In this document: in pieces, positions 8,614-16,758 of the stretch
Position numbering within the stretch: the stretch's first letter is position 1
Layout: each line of letters opens with the position of its first letter
From: a virus
Virus record (IMG/VR): IMGVR_UViG_3300041809_000250
Location: 1 to 36,001 of that record
Reading direction: 5' to 3' (one strand)
DNA: 36,001 nt
The notes under the pieces: generated by a model
The model's database searches: none
What the model was told of the DNA's origin: nothing
Seen by the model: the letters and a program-made list of their open reading frames with translations, nothing else
Made by a program: the position numbers and the translations under genes

Positions 8614-9936
8614 TTACTTTAATAAAGTATAATTTCTTAACTTATTGAATCTTGAATTTATATTTACTATATTTGGGCTACTGGATAGCAAACTTTTAAA
8701 CAAAGAATTTTGACCGGAAGTATGCTTATGAAAAACATTTAACGAAGGGTCAATTATGGAATCGGAAATTAAATCTGCAATCGAACGTTTAGCTCCAGTA
8801 GCTAACATGTCACCTGACGAATATCGCAACTTAGCTGAAATGGGTTGCCAGTTATCTTTTAAGAATGATCTTAACTCGGTAACCACTTTATTTTCAAATG
8901 ACGGAGTGGACTTTGATTTAGACGGACTTTTAACAACCTTTTCTTCTGGCGGTTTATTATTAATCGTATCTAAATTAAAAGAATCTGAATCCGCTTCTTG
9001 ATCGAAACCTTTACTTTCCTCTGCATCTTTGTAAAAAGCCTTTTTGTAATACTGTTGCGAAAAGGCTAAGATCGCTTTTTTATAATTATCTACTACAGGC
9101 TTCAATTCTTCATCCCGCTCAATATCCGGGAACGCTGTATCAATATTCTTTTCAATATCATACAAATCATGCCCTAAATTGTGTTTCGCTTCCAACATGT
9201 TCTTTTGAATTAAAAGTAATTCCTTTACTAAAGGGTCGCTCTCGCCCTTAACTAATTTGATTGCTATATGTTTGTAGCCTGATCTTTTTTCAGTATATAA
9301 ATTGACAACATCATTCTGATAAATACTATAACCCTTTTGAACGGCACTATCCAAAATCATTTGAAATTGTTTCGGTGACTTTATTACAAGCGTAGTTCTT
9401 AATACGTCAGTTAATTTATCGTTCTTCTCCGGGTGTCCTTGCTTATCATTCTTTTCGATTTTCTGCATTAAGCTCTCTTTGGTTTTTACTGCATGCACTC
9501 TACAATCTCCGCTTACTGCTTTAAGTCCGTTCTCCACAGCTACAGCATTTATATCATTAAGATATGCGTCCCTCTGTGATTGCGCTTCCCTTACATAATA
9601 ATCTGCAAGGTCGCTCCAAGCTTTTCTTTTCTGCGCTTGCTGATCTACTCCGACTTCATCCAGGGTCTCTTTCACTTTTGCTAAAGGCGGTTCCAGCTCC
9701 TGTTTTTCTGTGGGAAATGACATGCCCGTTTGATTAGGGTCTGTTGAATGTTCTGCCGGTTGCGTTTCTTTTGCCTTCCTATCTTCTTCCTTAATCTCAT
9801 CATCTAAATGCCAACGGTGATTATGGAGGGTTAGTGTACCTCCCTTTCCTGTTCTCGTTTCTCCTTCATTCTTCTTATCAAAAATATCAACTTGATTTCC
9901 GAACATGCTTACTTTTGGTTTAGCAATCTTTTCCAT
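8614..9936 (-). CDS. RelA/SpoT-like nucleotidyltransferase domain protein in virion gene cluster
   Basis: This is a 440-residue protein. Residues 15-20 are QVDIFD and 40-42 are HRW, a pairing also seen in neighbouring proteins. Residues about 146-260 follow the order of RelA/SpoT synthetase motifs: a basic-serine stretch VKTKESLMQKI (150-160), TDVLRTTLVI with D177 and R180, SGYKHIAI with G220-Y221, KELLLIQ with E239, and AKHNLGHDLYD (250-260). D177 and E239 occupy the places of the two acidic residues used in catalysis by RSH enzymes. The usual GYxxxH histidine is shifted or missing, so activity is uncertain. The C-terminal 120 residues are low-complexity and then helical. It could be an injected effector that makes or modifies nucleotides, or a structural relic of that fold. 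Confidence 0.6.
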   Translation of the reverse strand: MEKIAKPKVSMFGNQVDIFDKKNEGETRTGKGGTLTLHNHRWHLDDEIKEEDRKAKETQPAEHSTDPNQTGMSFPTEKQELEPPLAKVKETLDEVGVDQQAQKRKAWSDLADYYVREAQSQRDAYLNDINAVAVENGLKAVSGDCRVHAVKTKESLMQKIEKNDKQGHPEKNDKLTDVLRTTLVIKSPKQFQMILDSAVQKGYSIYQNDVVNLYTEKRSGYKHIAIKLVKGESDPLVKELLLIQKNMLEAKHNLGHDLYDIEKNIDTAFPDIERDEELKPVVDNYKKAILAFSQQYYKKAFYKDAEESKGFDQEADSDSFNLDTINNKPPEEKVVKSPSKSKSTPSFENKVVTELRSFLKDNWQPISAKLRYSSGDMLATGAKRSIADLISDSIIDPSLNVFHKHTSGQNSLFKSLLSSSPNIVNINSRFNKLRNYTLLK

Positions 9937-9944
9937 TTTTCACC

Positions 9945-10631
9945 TTAAAATAATTTTTGATCTGTTGTGTAAGAATCAATTGGATTACCCGTGCTCTTCT
10001 GAATGTATCTGCGTAGCTCACAAAGAACCAATCTTGGTAACTCTGCGTCTTGGGTTCCTCTATCTTTGGCTCCTACATCCCAAACGCGGAATTGTTCTTT
10101 GCATTTGAACTCAACCGAATAATAGGAATTATTCGCTGGCGCATTAGTCCCTATCCAGTTAATTGTAGTACCCTCTAAGCTAAAATCAACTCCAAGCTGA
10201 TATCCAACGCTTAATTGAGATACACTTACAATCTCCGTTACATCAAAGGCAAACAATGTATCCCGGACTCCCTTTCTCAATACGTCTGTGTCCCGTCTAT
10301 ATTTATTATCAACTACTAATACGTCTCCGTGTGCAAGAATTTCGTAAACGCTCTGTTCTATTTCCTCGTAATATTTTGGTATGGTAAACTTTGCCTTCAC
10401 GTTTGTAATTAAACCTTGCGTAGTACTTAAATCGCTAATATCCACATTTGATCTTATACCGTACGCTGTAACTGGGTTGTTATACCAAAATCCTTGCATG
10501 CAACCACACTCCGGTTTAGGCATACCGTTATTTTCCCCTACGCAACTGCATAACCTACCAGCGTAGTAGCTTAATTTCACTTTGTAAGTATCCATGAGGA
10601 GTTCAATATCACCGTCTAATACTTCAAGCAT
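9945..10631 (-). CDS. Neck/head-tail connector protein with four-cysteine knuckle
   Basis: This 228-residue protein has a CxC-x11-CxC arrangement (C28, C30, C42, C44) followed by GFWY, which looks like a small zinc knuckle. The rest is beta-rich, with a segment VYEILAHGDVLVVDNKYRRD about residues 93-112. Proteins of this shape, with a cysteine knuckle near the N-terminus and a beta domain behind it, occur among neck genes of several phages. The start overlaps the stop of the upstream gene as TAATG. A structural role at the head-tail joint is inferred from position and the knuckle; I cannot name the family. Confidence 0.5.
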   Translation of the reverse strand: MLEVLDGDIELLMDTYKVKLSYYAGRLCSCVGENNGMPKPECGCMQGFWYNNPVTAYGIRSNVDISDLSTTQGLITNVKAKFTIPKYYEEIEQSVYEILAHGDVLVVDNKYRRDTDVLRKGVRDTLFAFDVTEIVSVSQLSVGYQLGVDFSLEGTTINWIGTNAPANNSYYSVEFKCKEQFRVWDVGAKDRGTQDAELPRLVLCELRRYIQKSTGNPIDSYTTDQKLF

Positions 10632-11353
10632 TATGAATTATTCTCCTTGTCTCCATCGTAGGGAACTCCCGAAACTTCCTCAGCTGTCTTTTTAAATTTT
10701 GGAATATCGATCAACTCATCTTCGGTTATCCAGTTATTAACTCCACCTTGATAATCTTTGAAGTTTTTAATTCTTCGTATACAAATATTTTTATTACCAG
10801 GATGGCTAAAATCTTTATTAAAGAATAAATCAAAACCGTGTTGATCGTCAAACATTCCTTTCAAATGAAGATCACCGGATACCGCTACGCCTCCCTTGTT
10901 ATAGCTCACTTCACTATCTTTCAAGCCTAACTTTTGAGCTAATTCTTTAAGCGCTCTTTTCCCAGTTCTGCCGAAATGTTCCTTTGCATCATTATTGTAA
11001 TTCAAACTCTGATCTGACATTAATATTTTGTGCAGATCTTTAAGGCTCTTGGGTGTTTCTGTTTTTTCCCTTGCGTCTTTACGCTTGTAGTGGCCAATCT
11101 CTGATATTTTTGTTGTGGTCTCTGGCTTTTCTTCTACCAGCTTTTCGGCCACTTCAATCTTGGGTTCTTCTACCTCAACCGAATCAACCCAACGATGTTT
11201 TTCACTGTCAAATTTTCGTGTGTCCCCTTCTCCAAATTCCTTCGTTTCTCCCCCGGTCAACTCAACCGGCTCATCAAATAAACTTATTTGATCTGCTACT
11301 GGCTTAACCTTTATGTTGCGTACTGCTTTTATGAGCTCACAGTAAATTGACAT
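10631..11353 (-). CDS. Polyvalent-type protein with QISLFD and HRW motifs
   Basis: This is a 240-residue protein. Residues 22-27 are QISLFD, like a sliding-clamp-binding peptide, and HRW lies at 53-55. A charged linker (about 56-105) leads to a C-terminal domain of about 120 residues containing FGRTGKRALKELAQKLGL, GGVAVSGDLHLKG and KDYQGGVNNWI. I associate this domain pattern with small modules found in large phage and plasmid polyvalent proteins, but from memory only. GGAG lies 5 bases before the ATG. Neighbours are lysis genes on one side and neck genes on the other, so packaging into the particle is possible but unproven. Confidence 0.5.
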   Translation of the reverse strand: MSIYCELIKAVRNIKVKPVADQISLFDEPVELTGGETKEFGEGDTRKFDSEKHRWVDSVEVEEPKIEVAEKLVEEKPETTTKISEIGHYKRKDAREKTETPKSLKDLHKILMSDQSLNYNNDAKEHFGRTGKRALKELAQKLGLKDSEVSYNKGGVAVSGDLHLKGMFDDQHGFDLFFNKDFSHPGNKNICIRRIKNFKDYQGGVNNWITEDELIDIPKFKKTAEEVSGVPYDGDKENNS

Positions 11354-11365
11354 TATAACTCCGTG

Positions 11366-11866
11366 TTAGAAATTTAGAACTGCTCTTTGATATAAAATTG
11401 ACTCTGACAATCTCCTCGTTACGAGTCCCGCTAAAACTACCAACCTCCCCCTGACTTTGGCTTTATCAACTTGTTTGAGCCTATATATTACAATATTGGT
11501 TGTACCATTATTTACAGCCGTCCTTAACTCCCCTGTTATTCTATATCCGGCATTATAACTGAATGAAACAAGCGCATCAAATTCATTCCACGCCAAAGGT
11601 CTTGACGTTGATCTTTTTACATAGCTCTCAAAATCAATTAAATCTTTAGCCAAGCGGACATCTGCCTGCTGTTCCGTTATAACCATTCCTATATGAACAT
11701 TCTTTGTGTCCCCCCATCCAACCGTAATGATACCCGCCGGGTCTGAATATGCCTTGGCTCTAAATTGTTCAAAATGCTTAATTAACTTTACCCCTACTGG
11801 GCTTGTTACCTGTGCTGATAAAATAGGGCAAAGAAGAAGCGACAAGATGAATACAATTTTCTTCAT
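11366..11866 (-). CDS. Endolysin, T4-type lysozyme (GH24) with signal peptide
   Basis: This 166-residue enzyme belongs to the phage lysozyme family and cuts the glycan chains of peptidoglycan. The catalytic triad is in the standard spacing: E33, D42 and T48 in HFEQFRAKAYSDPAGIITVGWG-type context, matching T4 E11, D20 and T26. A short basic start followed by a hydrophobic core and LSAQ (residues 1-19) looks like a cleavable Sec signal peptide, so the enzyme may be exported by the host secretion system rather than released through large holin holes. It lies 4 bases after the membrane protein that is the best holin candidate. No obvious ribosome site precedes it, so translation is probably coupled. 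Confidence 0.9.
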   Translation of the reverse strand: MKKIVFILSLLLCPILSAQVTSPVGVKLIKHFEQFRAKAYSDPAGIITVGWGDTKNVHIGMVITEQQADVRLAKDLIDFESYVKRSTSRPLAWNEFDALVSFSYNAGYRITGELRTAVNNGTTNIVIYRLKQVDKAKVRGRLVVLAGLVTRRLSESILYQRAVLNF

Positions 11867-11870
11867 TAGA

Positions 11871-12320
11871 TTAAGCTGTAAACATTAAATAGAAGACAAG
11901 GCATACCAATATGGTGACACTTGGAATAATTGTAGCCAATAGTCCCATTGAAGCAACTGCGTTGGTTTGATGAGTAAATTTTATATCAGTAAAAACATAC
12001 TGCAACCAACCTCCCAATAAGCCTATCAGCGTTACAAGGACTGCTGAAATCAAACAAGTCTTAAATATCTTATTCACTATACTCGTTGATTGAATTTTAC
12101 TTATATCGCCTTGCAACTTTTCAACCTGCTGAATGTTTTTGCAAGTAACCTTTGTGGTATCATAGTTCTTTGCAATCTGGATATACTTTTGGGTTATTGC
12201 TTGATTGTCGTTGCTCTCTTTCGGAAGTATCCACATGGTTGTAATTACAATAGAAAAGGCTACTACAATCAGTGCAATTAAATTAATTCTTGAATACCGT
12301 CTCAATTTTATATTGTCCAT
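11871..12320 (-). CDS. Holin candidate (three membrane segments)
   Basis: This 149-residue protein has three hydrophobic segments: about 12-32 (INLIALIVVAFSIVITTMW), about 88-110 (CLISAVLVTLIGLLGGWLQYVF) and about 126-147 near the C-terminus. A polar, probably periplasmic or cytoplasmic, loop of about 50 residues separates the first two. It sits immediately upstream of the lysozyme, the usual place of a holin, which permeabilises or depolarises the inner membrane at lysis time. With an exported lysozyme, a small-hole (pinholin-like) action would be enough. Holins have no fixed signature, so this is a call from topology and context. Confidence 0.6.
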   Translation of the reverse strand: MDNIKLRRYSRINLIALIVVAFSIVITTMWILPKESNDNQAITQKYIQIAKNYDTTKVTCKNIQQVEKLQGDISKIQSTSIVNKIFKTCLISAVLVTLIGLLGGWLQYVFTDIKFTHQTNAVASMGLLATIIPSVTILVCLVFYLMFTA

Positions 12321-12348
12321 TTAAATTCTCTTTTTAATTTATTAATTG

Positions 12349-13425
12349 TTAAATAACTACTGCATCAAGGTTACGTCCGTACTTCATGCGCAAATCTTCC
12401 TTGAACTCTGCTAATTCTTCTTTGTAAGTTTTTATAATATCTTTAAGAATGAATGATTTAGATTTACTTTGTCCATCTATACTTTCACTAATGCTTCCTG
12501 CTCTTAATGCGGGGTCAATTTTAGGTAACATCTCTAATAATGCTTGTTGGCTTATGGCCATTTGAATACTTTCCTTTTCAATAGCATCGCAACCCGGATA
12601 TACTAAGCCTGTAGTGTAAGATGCCCTGAACATACAAGGCACTCTATCAAGACTACCGCTATTGATTAATGATATTGCGAGTCCGCTAAGATTGGTAAGC
12701 AATAGAGTGTATAAACCGGATGAGGCTCCCGAAGGTATCGGAAGAAACTCAATGGTACCTAACAAGCGATCAACTATAAATAAACTCGTATCGATACTGG
12801 CTATTGATTTATTACCGTAAAAAACTTCAAACTTATCTAAGCTATTTATTGGCGGGTTGTATACGTCAAACTGCCATAAGTTGGAAGAGAACTGATCGAA
12901 ATAATAGTCTCGCTCTTCTTGAACGATTGATCTCACTTGAAATGAAAGTTTTGTACTCGTTTCAAGTTTATGCTGTGCGCTTCTTAAATATTTTCTAATG
13001 CCTTCCCGATGTTTCTGAACATAACTGCCTACGGCTGAACGATAAAGTTTATCCATGTTGTGTTCAGCATTAAGAACATAATCAAGAAAGTATTGCACTG
13101 GTACAATCTCTTGTATCGATTCAAATTCTCCGATTAACCTTGCATCTTCCGGGTAGTATTTATCCTCAAGTGTAACGGTTGCACAAGTAAAATAAATCCT
13201 GATATATTGTTGAGGTACGGTAATGTTAATAGTTATCGCCGAAGCCTGGAAAAGATTAGTAGCCGTATTAAAAGTTAGTGAGATATTACTTAGTGGGTTG
13301 GAATTAGAATCGGTAAGAGTAGTTCCGTCCTCGCCGATTACTGTTAATGTTATCTGTGCGGTATTGACTATCCCCGGCTGATCTAAGACAATGTTCGTAG
13401 GTGTACCTAAAAGTATGTTCTTCAT
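12349..13425 (-). CDS. Head-tail adaptor/neck protein
   Basis: This is a 358-residue protein following the capsid genes. The first 90 residues are beta-rich and Ig-like. Residues about 105-180 are helical. A later part contains VPCMFRASYTTGL, then a helical segment with QMAISQQALLEMLPKIDPALRAGS and SISESIDGQSKS, and ends in a helix with KTYKEELAEFKEDL. The SxSxSIDG-like element followed by a helix is typical of adaptor proteins that bind the portal ring in large myoviruses. Position two genes after the major capsid protein supports a neck role. There is no strong ribosome site. Confidence 0.5.
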   Translation of the reverse strand: MKNILLGTPTNIVLDQPGIVNTAQITLTVIGEDGTTLTDSNSNPLSNISLTFNTATNLFQASAITINITVPQQYIRIYFTCATVTLEDKYYPEDARLIGEFESIQEIVPVQYFLDYVLNAEHNMDKLYRSAVGSYVQKHREGIRKYLRSAQHKLETSTKLSFQVRSIVQEERDYYFDQFSSNLWQFDVYNPPINSLDKFEVFYGNKSIASIDTSLFIVDRLLGTIEFLPIPSGASSGLYTLLLTNLSGLAISLINSGSLDRVPCMFRASYTTGLVYPGCDAIEKESIQMAISQQALLEMLPKIDPALRAGSISESIDGQSKSKSFILKDIIKTYKEELAEFKEDLRMKYGRNLDAVVI

Positions 13426-13459
13426 TAAAGCCGTTCATCTTTATTAAGTTAGTAAATTC

Positions 13460-13699
13460 TTATTCTTCTGTTAATCCTAATTCAGCATTTTGCTGAACCT
13501 GTTTTGTCGGAGCTTTCCCTTTACTGTCTTTGGATTTTACAATTAGGAATCCCGATTTTACTAAATCTTCCGCGTTCTTATCATCAACAACAGCTTGACC
13601 TTTATCGTCAAAGGTTAATTTTCCGGACTCGTGAATATCTTTATGAACCGTAAGGGTATGATTGATTAAGTCTATATCGGCGTGTGTTATTGTTTTCAT
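13460..13699 (-). CDS. Small protein after the major capsid gene, unknown
   Basis: This 79-residue protein begins MKTITHADIDLINHTLTVHKD and has a lysine- and glutamine-rich C-terminus. An AGGA site precedes the ATG by 4 bases. It is separated from the capsid gene by a terminator-like hairpin. Small genes in this position can encode head decoration or connector-associated proteins, but nothing in the sequence proves it. The segment AEDLVKSGFLIVKSKDSKGK looks like a short helix and strand, as in small DNA- or protein-binding folds. Confidence 0.55.
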   Translation of the reverse strand: MKTITHADIDLINHTLTVHKDIHESGKLTFDDKGQAVVDDKNAEDLVKSGFLIVKSKDSKGKAPTKQVQQNAELGLTEE

Positions 13700-13742
13700 T
13701 GTTTCCTCTATGAAATGTTTTTGTTATTTACAAAGAAGAGGA

Positions 13743-13764
13743 GGAAGGTTATTCAATACCTTCC
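13743..13764 (-). terminator. Hairpin downstream of the major capsid gene
   Basis: A 7-bp stem (GGAAGGT/ACCTTCC, loop 8 bases) lies 31 bases after the capsid stop. On the minus strand it is followed by a pyrimidine-rich stretch (TCCTCTTCTTTG), not a clean U-run. It probably attenuates transcription so that capsid mRNA exceeds downstream messages. Confidence 0.5.
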
Positions 13765-13794
13765 CCCGCTATCGAACCAGCATGTGAGTAAAAA

Positions 13795-15204
13795 TTAACA
13801 GTTAAGGTTGCTGCCTACGTTCTTTAACACGACCATTTTGTTGGGGTTGTAAAGAATAGGAGTTCCATACCATTTCTGTAACCAACGGATACTATCATCA
13901 ATTATTGCGAGTGGTTGCTTAACCATCGGGAGCAATTGACGAATATCCAATACCTGATCGAAGTCCCAATCCCAAAAGAACGAGTAGTTTGTTCCCGGAA
14001 TTTCACTTCCATCGTCAAAGTATGTTGAGCCTGCGGGAGTAGTTTCAACATACTGATAGGATGTTAAAGCTGTATTGGAAGAAAGTTTCCTGTAAACTTC
14101 AAACGCAGAAGCTTGATAACCTGCAGGTGAGCCGTTATCAGAAAGGACTGCCTGAACCTTTTGACTTGCGCCTATTACGATTCCCTTAACCTCAAAACCT
14201 GCGCCTGCTCCCCACGCACTAACCGGGAGGAAGCAATAGTCATAAGTACCAGGAGTTAACAAAGGTACTGGTGACGGGTCAGTAACAACTGTTACGACTG
14301 CGGTTAAAGCATTCAATGTATTAGGTGAATCCGAACTCATCGGTGCAAATGCAGTATTGTTAGAGTTCATAAAAGGATAAGGATTGTCCGTATTTGTCTC
14401 ACCTTTGCTTTTCAAATGCAAATCGGTTTCCAAATTACCGGAGCCATTCGCGAGTTCCCATTTCTTCGGAACTGCCGTAATATCTCTGATTTCATTATTC
14501 CCTATCATGTATGTTTTATTTTGAATTACGTAGTTAGCATAATTTTGAAATGCACTAATCGGGATCCAACCCTTTAAGTTCATCGGGTCTCCGTAATTAC
14601 CTTCGATAGTTGCGCCGATTTGATTCAAGATAGATGGGGTAATACAGTTCCCTCTTAGATCAATAATGTTTTGAGATGGGTTATTTACTCTGTTATTGAA
14701 CTGTGCAAGGAAGCCGTTGAATTCTGTTGAAATATTAGCACTATTAGCGAAAAACGCTTTGTAATCAATAGTTCTTATGATAGCAATAGCTTTAAGGTTC
14801 TGAATCAAAGTAGTATTGTTTACAAGTGATTTTACACTGTTAGCAACATTAGGAACTTTACCTACTGCGCCAATATATTTCACGCACTCATACTCACGAG
14901 TGATGTCTTCGTCCCATTCGTCCGGTAATCCACCTTCAACGTAGAAGTTAGCTCTACCGATTTTGTTCACAGAAGTGAACTCTTCGACTGTAGACTCGGC
15001 TTTAGACTTGTTTATTTGTAAGAAAAATTTTGATGCCTTTTCTTTTTCTGTCGCATACTTCATGGTTTTTGCAAGACTCTGTAATCTTGTAGCCCCAAAA
15101 CCCGTTTCAGTTTCCGGGCTTACTCCGTATCCAACATCAAGGGCTTTGCGAAGTGCGCCTAAATCGCTCTCCTCAATCCCAAACGATATCATTCTGTCGT
15201 CCAT
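13795..15204 (-). CDS. Major capsid protein
   Basis: This 469-residue protein lies directly after the protease/scaffold gene. The N-terminus resembles capsid proteins of large myoviruses: a short helical region, then GYGVSPETETGFGATRLQS (25-43), then LAKTMKYATEKEKASKFF and a segment ESTVEEFTS leading into the fold. The 25-43 motif also occurs in the protease (14 of 19 positions identical). Residues about 295-400 are beta-rich with Ig-like character (TYDYCFLPVSAWG, AFEVYRKLSS), suggesting an inserted surface domain. AGGAG lies 9 bases before the ATG. It is expected to be the most abundant virion protein; the hairpin behind it fits that. Confidence 0.8.
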   Translation of the reverse strand: MDDRMISFGIEESDLGALRKALDVGYGVSPETETGFGATRLQSLAKTMKYATEKEKASKFFLQINKSKAESTVEEFTSVNKIGRANFYVEGGLPDEWDEDITREYECVKYIGAVGKVPNVANSVKSLVNNTTLIQNLKAIAIIRTIDYKAFFANSANISTEFNGFLAQFNNRVNNPSQNIIDLRGNCITPSILNQIGATIEGNYGDPMNLKGWIPISAFQNYANYVIQNKTYMIGNNEIRDITAVPKKWELANGSGNLETDLHLKSKGETNTDNPYPFMNSNNTAFAPMSSDSPNTLNALTAVVTVVTDPSPVPLLTPGTYDYCFLPVSAWGAGAGFEVKGIVIGASQKVQAVLSDNGSPAGYQASAFEVYRKLSSNTALTSYQYVETTPAGSTYFDDGSEIPGTNYSFFWDWDFDQVLDIRQLLPMVKQPLAIIDDSIRWLQKWYGTPILYNPNKMVVLKNVGSNLNC

Positions 15205-15282
15205 TGTTTTTATTCTCCTAAAAACTATTTGATAAAACTTTTTTAAATTGCTAATTATTAGCTATTACTTAACAAACTTATT

Positions 15283-16011
15283 TTACTTTTGCATTGAATT
15301 GATTTTAGCCTTAACCATCGGCACTATTGATTCGTCGATGTAGTTCATACCTTCGTATGCACCTACGTCATTGCCGGATATTTTGCCTTCTTCTTTCAAA
15401 GCGTCCAGTGCATTTGCAACTATGGATTTATTCATTTTAGAAAGGTCAATATCAAGGTTTGCTGTTTTAGGGCTGTTTTCGTGATACTGAACTTTGTTGA
15501 GTAAATCTGATGGTGCGAAATTCACGCCTGCGGTTCCCTGCAATGATTTTACTAATAACTGTCCGTTGATCTTTGTTGCTTCGCCTATGATTGCTACTGA
15601 TTTTTTGAAGTTTGAGTTATCGCCTGCCATATCGCATAAGCCTTGTGCAATAGCTTCAACTGATTTAGCAAGTTTGTCTGTTTTTTCCGCGACTGCGGAA
15701 ACAACTTCAAGCAAACTAATATCAGCTTCTTGTTTTGCATTAAAGTATGCTGTTAAATCGGTATTACCGTTAGCATCCTTCATTGAGTTGACTGATTTTT
15801 GTAAACTTTGCGAAATTTTGATTGGGTCGATATTCGCTTCGACTGCCGGGACTTCTTGTGCGCTTGCGATTGCTTTTTTGAATGAGCCCTGCGCCTGAAT
15901 GGATTTATCCATTTGATTGTGTTCCCATTCAGTAGCTTTTTTTTCGGCTTCCTCTTCCGAACATCCCTGACTTAGAAAAGCTTTCTTAGCTTCTTCTTTT
16001 GACTTGAACAT
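15283..16011 (-). CDS. Nested scaffold protein from internal in-frame start
   Basis: Inside the protease gene an ATG at 16009-16011 (M220) is preceded by AAGGAG (16020-16025) with 8-base spacing, a far better ribosome site than the one before the full-length start. Translation there would give a 242-residue helical protein, equal to the scaffold part alone. Overlapping in-frame protease and scaffold genes are known in other phages (lambda C and Nu3). The internal product would be needed in excess over protease. The evidence is the ribosome site and domain boundary; no protein data exist here. Confidence 0.6.
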   Translation of the reverse strand: MFKSKEEAKKAFLSQGCSEEEAEKKATEWEHNQMDKSIQAQGSFKKAIASAQEVPAVEANIDPIKISQSLQKSVNSMKDANGNTDLTAYFNAKQEADISLLEVVSAVAEKTDKLAKSVEAIAQGLCDMAGDNSNFKKSVAIIGEATKINGQLLVKSLQGTAGVNFAPSDLLNKVQYHENSPKTANLDIDLSKMNKSIVANALDALKEEGKISGNDVGAYEGMNYIDESIVPMVKAKINSMQK

Positions 16012-16668
16012 ATTAGAATCTCCTTGTGTAATTTTATTTTTTATTGTTCCCCCTTGACTCCTCAACCTTGTGGCTCCGAAGCCGGTTTCATCGTCCGGGG
16101 CTGTTCCGTATCCTTCTTGTAAACTCTTTACAAAAGTTGCATAGGTCTCCGTATTCTTCGGCTTAACCGTTAGAACTACGTTAGTAATCCTTGCCTTTGA
16201 TACAACTCCTGTCTTTTTATCTCGCTCCAAATACTCGCCCTCTATACTCCATCCAACTTTCTGCGGTTTGTTTGGGTGCAACCGATTATAGTTTTCAATA
16301 GCCTTCAATAAACCATAAGCACTTTTGGCGCATTTTTGTTGTTCTGTTAATTGTTCGTTCGGTAGGCCGTCAAAAGGTATAAGCTCTCCCTCGAATGAAG
16401 CTTGTCTCCCGGACTTAATTAATCTGGAAGGAAAACCGATAATATTATCCGGCTCTTTACTGGTCGGGCTGTCGTGTTCATATTTAATTTTTCCCCAACC
16501 TCCGTCAAAGTAACTAAAATCAAGTCCCTTGGTTAAAAGAGTCTCGCCGTCTGCGTCTTCTTTGTCGGTAGAAAGTACCCCTCCAACCTTGACGGAAGCT
16601 CCAACGCCGGAACCGCTCTTTATTAAATATGCCGGTGCGAAAAAATTAAATTTGTCTTGTTTATTCAT
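15283..16668 (-). CDS. Prohead protease-scaffold fusion
   Basis: This is a 461-residue protein. Residues 1-180 look like a herpesvirus/S78-type prohead protease: H65 in KYEHD and S141 in GWSIEGEY are the expected catalytic histidine and serine. Residues 186-204 carry the GYG..P..ETGFGATRL.S motif shared with the capsid protein. The remainder (about 220-461) is helical, charged and alanine-rich like a scaffold, with EVVSAVAEKTDKLAKSVEAIAQGL. The protease domain would trim scaffold and capsid subunits once the shell is complete. An internal start at M220 probably yields the scaffold alone. The first start has a weak ribosome site and follows a hairpin by 4 bases. Confidence 0.75.
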   Translation of the reverse strand: MNKQDKFNFFAPAYLIKSGSGVGASVKVGGVLSTDKEDADGETLLTKGLDFSYFDGGWGKIKYEHDSPTSKEPDNIIGFPSRLIKSGRQASFEGELIPFDGLPNEQLTEQQKCAKSAYGLLKAIENYNRLHPNKPQKVGWSIEGEYLERDKKTGVVSKARITNVVLTVKPKNTETYATFVKSLQEGYGTAPDDETGFGATRLRSQGGTIKNKITQGDSNMFKSKEEAKKAFLSQGCSEEEAEKKATEWEHNQMDKSIQAQGSFKKAIASAQEVPAVEANIDPIKISQSLQKSVNSMKDANGNTDLTAYFNAKQEADISLLEVVSAVAEKTDKLAKSVEAIAQGLCDMAGDNSNFKKSVAIIGEATKINGQLLVKSLQGTAGVNFAPSDLLNKVQYHENSPKTANLDIDLSKMNKSIVANALDALKEEGKISGNDVGAYEGMNYIDESIVPMVKAKINSMQK

Positions 16669-16672
16669 CTCT

Positions 16673-16705
16673 GTAGCAAAATTTCTATATCTTAATTTTT
16701 GCTAC
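16673..16705 (-). promoter_or_regulatory. Leader hairpin next to the protease start
   Basis: GTAGCAAAA (minus strand 16705-16697) pairs with TTTTGCTAC (16681-16673): a 9-bp perfect stem, extended inward by two further A-T pairs past one mismatch. It ends 4 bases before the ATG, so it could limit translation of the full-length protease relative to the nested scaffold. Confidence 0.45.
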
Positions 16706-16734
16706 TAACCTAACAACTTGATAATAATTTGTTT

Positions 16735-16751
16735 GTAAACTTTTTGGCAAT
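16735..16751 (-). promoter_or_regulatory. 17-bp repeated motif, copy 2 (candidate phage promoter)
   Basis: The minus strand reads ATTGCCAAAAAGTTTAC, 66 bases before the protease start and just after the terminator-like hairpin at 16759-16785. It matches the other copies at 15 of 17 positions. It would open the capsid operon. Confidence 0.65.
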
Positions 16752-16758
16752 AAGTGAG

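Noticed and set aside
8756-9001. Open plus-strand frame of 81 codons
   Set aside because: It is fully antisense to the RelA-like gene, has no ribosome site, and no other plus-strand gene exists in the window.
15249-15261. GCTAATTATTAGC palindrome before the capsid gene
   Set aside because: The 5-bp AT-rich stem is too weak to claim a function.
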